NCBI GenBank assembly: GCA_964543575.1
Contig: CAZIYV010000130.1
Span: 1-9,427 of the forward strand
Length of the DNA: 9,427 nt
Source: Pelotomaculum_B sp964543575
GTDB lineage: Bacteria; Bacillota; Desulfotomaculia; Desulfotomaculales; Pelotomaculaceae
Direction of reading: 5' to 3'
Every line of letters begins with the position of its first letter. Position 1 is the first letter of the stretch. This document shows, piece by piece, positions 4,661 to 9,427 of the stretch. Both the position numbers and the translations under genes were made by a program. The notes under the pieces are model-generated. The model saw nothing but the letters and a program-made list of their open reading frames with translations, was not told the DNA's origin and did no database searches.

Positions 4661-5479
4661 ATGAGACAGGTAGCGATTTATGGCAAGGGCGGCATCGGCA
4701 AATCCACAACAACACAGAACACCGTAGCGGCTCTTGCGGAAAAAGGCAAAAGAATATTGGTGGTTGGCTGCGATCCCAAAGCGGACTCAACAAGGTTGCT
4801 TCTGCACGGACTTAACCAGAAAACAGTTCTCGACACTCTTAGAGAAGAAGGTGAGGATATTGATTTGGATGATATTATGAGGCTGGGTTTCAAAGAAACT
4901 AAGTGTGTTGAATCCGGAGGTCCGGAGCCAGGCGTGGGCTGTGCCGGCAGGGGGATTATAACTTCTATCAATTTGTTAGAGTCACTGGGAGCTTACACGG
5001 ATGAACTGGATTATGTATTTTATGATGTGTTGGGCGACGTTGTCTGCGGCGGGTTTGCCATGCCGATCAGGGAAGGAAAGGCCAAGGAGATTTACATTGT
5101 GGCGTCGGGAGAGTTAATGGCTTTATACGCCGCCAACAATATTTGCAAAGGGATTCAAAAATTCGCCACTACCGGTGAGGTGAGACTGGGCGGGATCATC
5201 TGCAACAGCCGTAATGTTGATAATGAGCACGCGCTCCTAGAGGCGTTTGCCGAAGAATTAGGCTCCTACCTGATCCACTTTGTACCAAGAGACAATTTAG
5301 TGCAGAAAGCTGAAATAAACAAAAAAACAGTTATTGATTTTGACCCCGCTTCCTCTCAGGCGGACGAATACAGGAAACTGGCCGGTAGTATCGACGGAAA
5401 TAGAATGTTTGTCATTCCCAAACCCATGGTTCAGGACCGTCTGGAAGAGTTAATGATGGAATTCGGGATACTTGACTAA
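4661..5479 (+). CDS. nifH: Nitrogenase iron protein (dinitrogenase reductase) NifH
   Basis: A homodimeric ATPase that passes electrons from its [4Fe-4S] cluster to NifDK; cytoplasmic; also needed for FeMo-cofactor assembly. It has 272 residues from the ATG at 4661, which follows AGGAGGAA; an in-frame ATG at 4595 lies within the terminator stem and is rejected. Visible are the P-loop GKGGIGKS (8-15), the switch GCDPKADST (36-44), cluster ligands Cys94 (GVGCAGRG) and Cys129 (DVVCGGF), and Arg97, equivalent to the Arg that is ADP-ribosylated by DraT in some diazotrophs. The short form, with IYGKGGIGKSTTTQN at the start, is typical of clostridial/archaeal nif clusters with nifI genes. It is first gene of the nif operon, 30 bases before nifI1. 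Confidence 0.98.
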   Translation: MRQVAIYGKGGIGKSTTTQNTVAALAEKGKRILVVGCDPKADSTRLLLHGLNQKTVLDTLREEGEDIDLDDIMRLGFKETKCVESGGPEPGVGCAGRGIITSINLLESLGAYTDELDYVFYDVLGDVVCGGFAMPIREGKAKEIYIVASGELMALYAANNICKGIQKFATTGEVRLGGIICNSRNVDNEHALLEAFAEELGSYLIHFVPRDNLVQKAEINKKTVIDFDPASSQADEYRKLAGSIDGNRMFVIPKPMVQDRLEELMMEFGILD

Positions 5480-5509
5480 AACAACCAAATAAAAAAGGAG
5501 GAATGAACT

Positions 5510-5836
5510 ATGCTGATGATTCGGGCCATTGTAAGACCTGAAAAAGCCGGTATAATTCTCGCTGAATTAAGCAGCGCGGGATTTCCGGCGGTAACCAAGT
5601 TTGATGTGGTCGGGCGCGGTAAACAGAGAGGTGTGCGGGTTGGGGAAGTGGTATACGATGAAATCCCCAAAGAACTGCTGATGATGGTAGTTCAGGACGA
5701 GGATAAAGATGACGTAATCAGCATCATTTCAAAATACGCCAAAACCGGGGAAAAGGGAGCTTTTGGTGACGGTAAAATTTTTATCAGCCCAGTGGAAGAG
5801 GCGTATACGATCAGCAGTGGAACGAAGGGTTTGTAG
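5510..5836 (+). CDS. nifI1: Nitrogenase-associated P-II-like regulator NifI1
   Basis: A P-II family protein of 108 residues placed between nifH and nifD. In methanogens NifI1 with NifI2 binds NifDK and blocks it until 2-oxoglutarate relieves inhibition (ammonium switch-off). Features: N-terminal MLMIRAIVRPEKAG, a short T-loop region GRGKQRGVRVGEVVYDEIPK without the Tyr51 motif of GlnB, and the nucleotide-binding GEKGAFGDGKIF, ending AYTISSGTKGL as usual for the subfamily. ATG 5510 follows AGGAGG (5496-5501) with 8 bases spacing; ATG 5516 is a less likely alternative. It sits 30 bases after nifH and 11 before nifI2. The function is by family and position. Confidence 0.95.
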   Translation: MLMIRAIVRPEKAGIILAELSSAGFPAVTKFDVVGRGKQRGVRVGEVVYDEIPKELLMMVVQDEDKDDVISIISKYAKTGEKGAFGDGKIFISPVEEAYTISSGTKGL

Positions 5837-5847
5837 GAGGGTCTGTC

Positions 5848-6228
5848 ATGAAAGAGATTATAGCTATTGTTCGCATGAATAAAGTAAATGAAACGAAGAA
5901 AGCCCTCGCCGACATCGGGATTTGCAGCCTGCACGCCATAAAAGTGATGGGACGTGGGAAAATGCAGGTAGACTTCAGTGTGCTGGACAGTTTGGGAGTC
6001 CAGGAAGAGATCGGCGGGATAATAGCTGACGGCCTTGCCAAAGGCAGCAGGCTCATTCCCAAACGGCTTTTAACCATTCTCGTTCAGGACGGAGAAGTAA
6101 ACAAAGTGGTGGACACTATTATTAAGGTCAACAAGGGAGGAAATAAAGGGGACGGCAAAATTTTTATCGCGCCTGTTATAGATGCCGTCAGGGTCAGAAC
6201 CGGTGAGCGGGGAAAAGAGGCAATTTAA
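5848..6228 (+). CDS. nifI2: Nitrogenase-associated P-II-like regulator NifI2
   Basis: The second nitrogenase-specific P-II-like protein, 126 residues, longer than GlnB because the T-loop region is enlarged (about residues 36-70, from GRGKMQVDFS to RLIPKRLLTI). It begins MKEIIAIVRMNKVNETKKAL and ends AVRVRTGERGKEAI; KGDGKIFIAP is the nucleotide-binding B-loop. In the family it forms a complex with NifI1 that senses 2-oxoglutarate and ATP and inhibits dinitrogenase. Its ribosome site AGGAGG overlaps the nifI1 stop codon, so the two are probably translationally coupled and made in similar amounts. Only 28 bases separate it from nifD. Confidence 0.95.
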   Translation: MKEIIAIVRMNKVNETKKALADIGICSLHAIKVMGRGKMQVDFSVLDSLGVQEEIGGIIADGLAKGSRLIPKRLLTILVQDGEVNKVVDTIIKVNKGGNKGDGKIFIAPVIDAVRVRTGERGKEAI

Positions 6229-6256
6229 CAGTTGGTGAAAGGATGGCTTAAATGTT

Positions 6257-7879
6257 ATGGCTGTTAATGAGAAAGTTATAGATAAAATTCTTAACAGATA
6301 CCCGGCTAAAGTGAAGAGGTCGCGCAAGAAACACATCCTGCTCAAAGACTCCTCCCTGGGGCAACAGGAGATCGAAGCCAATACACGCACCATACCGGGT
6401 ATAATGACAAACCGGGGCTGCGCCTTCGCCGGCTGCAAGGGGGTTGTGCTGGGCCCGTTAAAGGACATGGTGCACATTGTCCATGGTCCTATAGGGTGCG
6501 CTTATTACAGCTGGCTCACACGGCGAAATAAGGCCATATCAGAAGACCCGAAAAAAATTTTTCTTACTTACTGTGTATCAACGGATTTACAGGAAAGCGA
6601 CATTGTCTTCGGCGGAGAGAAAAAACTGGCCAGAATGATTGATGAAGTGGTGGAATTTTTCAAGCCCAATGCTATTACCGTTTCTGCCACCTGCCCCGTG
6701 GGGCTGATTGGTGACGATATTCAGACTGTGGCCAGGCTAGCCCGGGAAAAGCATGGTATAAGCATTACCTCATATAACTGTGAGGGTTATAAAGGAGTCA
6801 GCCAGTCTGCCGGACACCATATAGCCAATAACGGTTTATTGGAATGGATGGTAGGACAGGGGGATATGGAGGAGCCGCCCGGCAAGTACACGATAAATAT
6901 ACTGGGAGAATACAACATTGGCGGTGACAGCTGGGAGGTTGAAAGGGTATTAAAGGAATTAGGCTACAATGTTCAGGCAGTACTAACAGGCAACGGCTCT
7001 TATGAAAACCTGATCAACGCTCACGTGGCTGAACTAAACCTGGTCCAGTGCCACCGTTCCATCAATTACATCGCCGACATGCTTGAGAAGAAATACGGTA
7101 CGCCCTGGTTAAAAGTAAACTTTATAGGCATTAGAGCAACCTGTGAGTCGCTGCGCAATATGGCCCTTTACTTTGGTGACGAGGAGTTAATGAGAAAGAC
7201 AGAAGAAGTAATCACCAGGGAACTGGCTCAGATTGAACCGCAGATGGAGCCATATAGGAAAATTTGTGCGGGGAAAACAACTTTCTGTTTTGTGGGTGGT
7301 TCCCGTGGTCACCACTATCAGGGTCTGTATGAGGAATTGGGTATCGATACGATGTTGGCAGGCTACGAATTCGCTCACCGGGACGATTACGAGGGGAGGG
7401 ACGTGTTGCCTTGCATCAAACCCGATGCGGACAGCAAAAATATCCCTGAACTGCATGTTGTTCCGGACGAGCGCCGCTACCGCTTAAAGATTTCCGCCGA
7501 GAAAATGGCGGAATTAAAGGACAGGATACCCTTGGGTAATTACAACGGAATGAACGTTACCATGAAGGATGGCAGCTTAATTGTAGACGACCTGAACCAT
7601 TACGAAACCGAAGAATTTATTGAGATCTTCAAGCCGGATATTTTTTCCTCGGGTATTAAGGATAAATATATACCCCAAAAAATGGGCATTCCGTCAAAAC
7701 AGCTGCACAATTATGATTACAGCGGTCCTTATGCCGGGTTCAAAGGCGCTGTTAACTTTGCCCGGGATATAAGCATGAGCTTTACTACGCCAACCTGGAA
7801 TTTTATTGACCCACCATGGAAAAATAGGCCAATGCTTGAAGGGACCATCCAGAGCTGTGCTGATAACTGTTCCGAATAA
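6257..7879 (+). CDS. nifD: Nitrogenase molybdenum-iron protein alpha chain NifD
   Basis: The alpha subunit of Mo-dinitrogenase, carrying the FeMo-cofactor and half of each P-cluster; cytoplasmic alpha2beta2 enzyme reducing N2 to ammonia. It has 540 residues, longer than the about 490 of proteobacterial NifD because of the roughly 50-residue C-terminal-half insertion of Clostridium pasteurianum type. P-cluster ligands are Cys55 (NRGCAFAG), Cys81 (GPIGCAYY) and Cys146 (SATCPVGL); FeMo-cofactor ligands are Cys265 (LVQCHRSINY) and His484 (QLHNYDYSG). Substrate-site residues Val63, Arg89, Gln183 and His187 (equivalents of Val70, Arg96, Gln191, His195) are all kept. The ribosome site AAAGGA (6238-6243) is 13 bases from the ATG, rather far. 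The absence of a small anfG/vnfG gene between it and nifK argues against an alternative nitrogenase. Confidence 0.97.
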   Translation: MAVNEKVIDKILNRYPAKVKRSRKKHILLKDSSLGQQEIEANTRTIPGIMTNRGCAFAGCKGVVLGPLKDMVHIVHGPIGCAYYSWLTRRNKAISEDPKKIFLTYCVSTDLQESDIVFGGEKKLARMIDEVVEFFKPNAITVSATCPVGLIGDDIQTVARLAREKHGISITSYNCEGYKGVSQSAGHHIANNGLLEWMVGQGDMEEPPGKYTINILGEYNIGGDSWEVERVLKELGYNVQAVLTGNGSYENLINAHVAELNLVQCHRSINYIADMLEKKYGTPWLKVNFIGIRATCESLRNMALYFGDEELMRKTEEVITRELAQIEPQMEPYRKICAGKTTFCFVGGSRGHHYQGLYEELGIDTMLAGYEFAHRDDYEGRDVLPCIKPDADSKNIPELHVVPDERRYRLKISAEKMAELKDRIPLGNYNGMNVTMKDGSLIVDDLNHYETEEFIEIFKPDIFSSGIKDKYIPQKMGIPSKQLHNYDYSGPYAGFKGAVNFARDISMSFTTPTWNFIDPPWKNRPMLEGTIQSCADNCSE

Positions 7880-7935
7880 AAAAAGAATTTCAAAATTGTA
7901 AACCGAAGAATTCTTCCGGGAGGAGGAGCATTTTA

Positions 7936-9321
7936 ATGTTAGACTGTACACCGAAAGAAATCAAAGAACGCCGTGGCGGGGTAATTAACCCGGCCAAAAC
8001 CTGTCAGCCCATCGGGGCGATGTACGCTGCCCTGGGTATCCACAAGTGCCTGCCACACAGCCATGGTTCCCAGGGATGCTGCTCATATCACAGAATGCAT
8101 CTGACACGCCATTTCCGGGAGCCGGTGATGGCCTCCACCAGTTCATTTACCGAAGGGGCTTCAGTGTTCGGGGGAGCTGCTAACCTGAAGACAGCCATTA
8201 AAAATGTTTTTGAAATATATAACCCTGATGTAATGGCCGTTCACACCACCTGTCTGTCTGAAACAATCGGCGACGACATCCCGACGATTATCAAGTCAGT
8301 CGAGGTTCCCGAGGGCAAGCTGGTTATCCATGCCAACACCCCAAGCTATCAGGGTTCGCATATTACGGGATTTTCAAATATGACTAAAGGAATGGTCAAT
8401 TATCTGGCGCAGGCTTCCCCGGAGGCCAAAAATGAGCGGGTAAACATCATCCCGGGCTTTGTCGATCCGGGTGATATGAGGGAAATTAAAAGAATGACAG
8501 ATCTTATGGGTGTTAAATTTATTATGTTTCCGGATACCTCGGGTGTACTGGATACTCCTATGACCGGCAAGTTCGTCATGTTTCCAAGCGGGGGCGCTAA
8601 AGTAGAAGATATAACAGATTCAGGCAACTCAAAGCTCACCATTGCCCTGGGCTTTTATGCCTCCAGTGACGCCGCAAACCAGTTGGAAAGGAAATGCAAA
8701 GTGCCGGCCGTAACCCTGAAAACACCGATAGGTATAAAGGCAACCGATGAGTTCCTTTTAACCCTGCGGCAGAACTTTGTGACGGAAGTGCCTTATCAGT
8801 TAGAGGAAGAAAGAGGGCAGTTGGTGGACATTATGACGGATACCCATTACCATTTCCATGGGAAAAAGGTGGCTATCTTTGGGGACCCGGATATAATCAT
8901 CGGTTTGACTGAGTTTGTCTTAAGTCTGGGGATGAGGCCTGTCCACGTGTTAACCGGCACGCCGGGGGGAACAATCGGCGGCTCGCAGAGAATTTTCGAA
9001 AATGAGATAACCGGTATGTTGAATGAGGCAGGTATCGAGGGGAGAGTAAAAGCGGCCGGTGACCTGTTCGGACTTCACCAGTGGATTAAAAATGAACCTG
9101 TGGATTTATTGATAGGAAATACTTATGGGAAATATATCGCCAGAGCGGAAGACATACCTTTCGTAAGGGTCGGGTTCCCTATTCTGGACAGGAGCATGCA
9201 CCCTTACCTTCCGGTGGTTGGCTATAAGGGAGCCATGCGGCTGCTTGAACTGATCGGGAACGCTCTCCTGGACAGGGCGGACCGCGACGCCAAAGATGAA
9301 GATTTTGAACTAGTTATGTAA
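7936..9321 (+). CDS. nifK: Nitrogenase molybdenum-iron protein beta chain NifK
   Basis: The beta subunit of Mo-dinitrogenase; it shares the P-cluster with NifD and docks NifH. It has 461 residues, about 60 shorter than proteobacterial NifK because the N-terminal extension is missing, as in Clostridium pasteurianum. P-cluster ligands are Cys23 (KTCQPIGA), Cys48 (GSQGCCSYHR, followed by an extra Cys49 also present in the clostridial protein) and Cys106 (HTTCLSETIGDD). TPSYQGSHITGF and the C-terminal GFPILDRSMHPYLP are family motifs. ATG 7936 follows AGGAGG (7921-7926) with 9 bases spacing. It is separated from nifD by 56 bases with a GAAGAATTCTTC palindrome (7905-7916) but no promoter or terminator, so it is cotranscribed. 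Confidence 0.97.
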   Translation: MLDCTPKEIKERRGGVINPAKTCQPIGAMYAALGIHKCLPHSHGSQGCCSYHRMHLTRHFREPVMASTSSFTEGASVFGGAANLKTAIKNVFEIYNPDVMAVHTTCLSETIGDDIPTIIKSVEVPEGKLVIHANTPSYQGSHITGFSNMTKGMVNYLAQASPEAKNERVNIIPGFVDPGDMREIKRMTDLMGVKFIMFPDTSGVLDTPMTGKFVMFPSGGAKVEDITDSGNSKLTIALGFYASSDAANQLERKCKVPAVTLKTPIGIKATDEFLLTLRQNFVTEVPYQLEEERGQLVDIMTDTHYHFHGKKVAIFGDPDIIIGLTEFVLSLGMRPVHVLTGTPGGTIGGSQRIFENEITGMLNEAGIEGRVKAAGDLFGLHQWIKNEPVDLLIGNTYGKYIARAEDIPFVRVGFPILDRSMHPYLPVVGYKGAMRLLELIGNALLDRADRDAKDEDFELVM

Positions 9322-9348
9322 ATAATTTGTTTTTTAAAGGAAGATGTG

Positions 9349-9427
9349 ATGGATATGGAAGCAGCCAAACTGGAAGATTTGGCCATAGAAGAAAGAATTG
9401 ACTTCATCCACACCAAGGGCAAGCAGA
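9349..9427 (+). CDS. nifE: Start of a gene, probably nifE (FeMo-cofactor scaffold), cut by window end
   Basis: An open frame begins at ATG 9349 (MDMEAAKLEDLAIEER...) and runs off the window after 26 codons. AGGAAG (9338-9343) lies 5 bases upstream; ATG 9355 is an alternative start. The segment IEERIDFIHTKGK resembles the N-terminus of NifE, which builds the FeMo-cofactor with NifN, and nifE directly after nifK is the usual order in clusters with nifI genes. Too little is visible for certainty; another nif gene is possible. The 27 bases after nifK hold no terminator. Confidence 0.6.
   Translation, partial: MDMEAAKLEDLAIEERIDFIHTKGKQ

Noticed and set aside
7905..7916. GAAGAATTCTTC palindrome between nifD and nifK as a terminator or operator
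   Set aside because: It is weak and A-T rich with no T-run, and nifD and nifK need to be cotranscribed; at most a minor mRNA feature.
6257..9321. Alternative (V or Fe-only) nitrogenase
   Set aside because: There is no small delta-subunit gene between nifD and nifK, and the NifD insertion and NifK length match the clostridial Mo enzyme.

Overview
The window is chromosomal DNA of a strictly anaerobic, diazotrophic member of the Firmicutes (class Clostridia), probably in the Desulfotomaculum/Pelotomaculum-type Peptococcaceae. The gene order nifH-nifI1-nifI2-nifD-nifK, the long NifD (540 codons) and short NifK (461 codons) of Clostridium pasteurianum type, strong AGGAGG ribosome sites and sigma-A promoters support this. 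The genus is inference; there is no rRNA or other taxonomic marker. All genes read on the + strand.

Layout: (1) 1-249, 3' end of an alanine racemase gene with an in-frame TGA exactly at the conserved Cys of its GRVCMDQ motif. (2) 250-550, an intergenic stretch with short GACGTG repeats, a palindrome, a strong promoter and a leader RNA. (3) 551-2358, a P-II gene (glnB copy 1) followed by ammonium channel gene amt copy 1, with a second structured leader between them. (4) 2359-2695, a perfect-consensus promoter and a long leader with two tandem terminator units. (5) 2696-4516, secreted-type amt copy 2 followed by glnB copy 2. (6) 4517-4660, promoter, leader and terminator of the nif operon. (7) 4661-9321, nifH, nifI1, nifI2, nifD, nifK. 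(8) 9349-9427, the start of a gene that is probably nifE, cut by the window end.

The most interesting signal is in the non-coding DNA. The leaders of glnB1, amt1, amt2 (twice) and nifH share one architecture: a first small hairpin (P1), a second small hairpin with a six-base loop (P2), and an intrinsic terminator whose 5' arm overlaps the 3' half of P2, so P2 and terminator cannot form together. Several of the loops have A at position 1 and G at position 4, the signature of RNA targets of ANTAR-domain antiterminators (EutV, NasR). I infer that an ANTAR regulator encoded elsewhere releases transcription of the whole ammonium-uptake/P-II/nitrogenase block when fixed nitrogen is short. The nifH copy is the most divergent.

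Together the genes take up ammonium (Amt1, Amt2), sense nitrogen and energy status (two P-II proteins, which by family gate Amt channels), and fix N2 (NifH iron protein plus NifDK molybdenum-iron protein), with NifI1/NifI2 giving post-translational switch-off of nitrogenase. Control thus seems to operate at transcription elongation (leaders) and at enzyme activity (P-II and NifI proteins).
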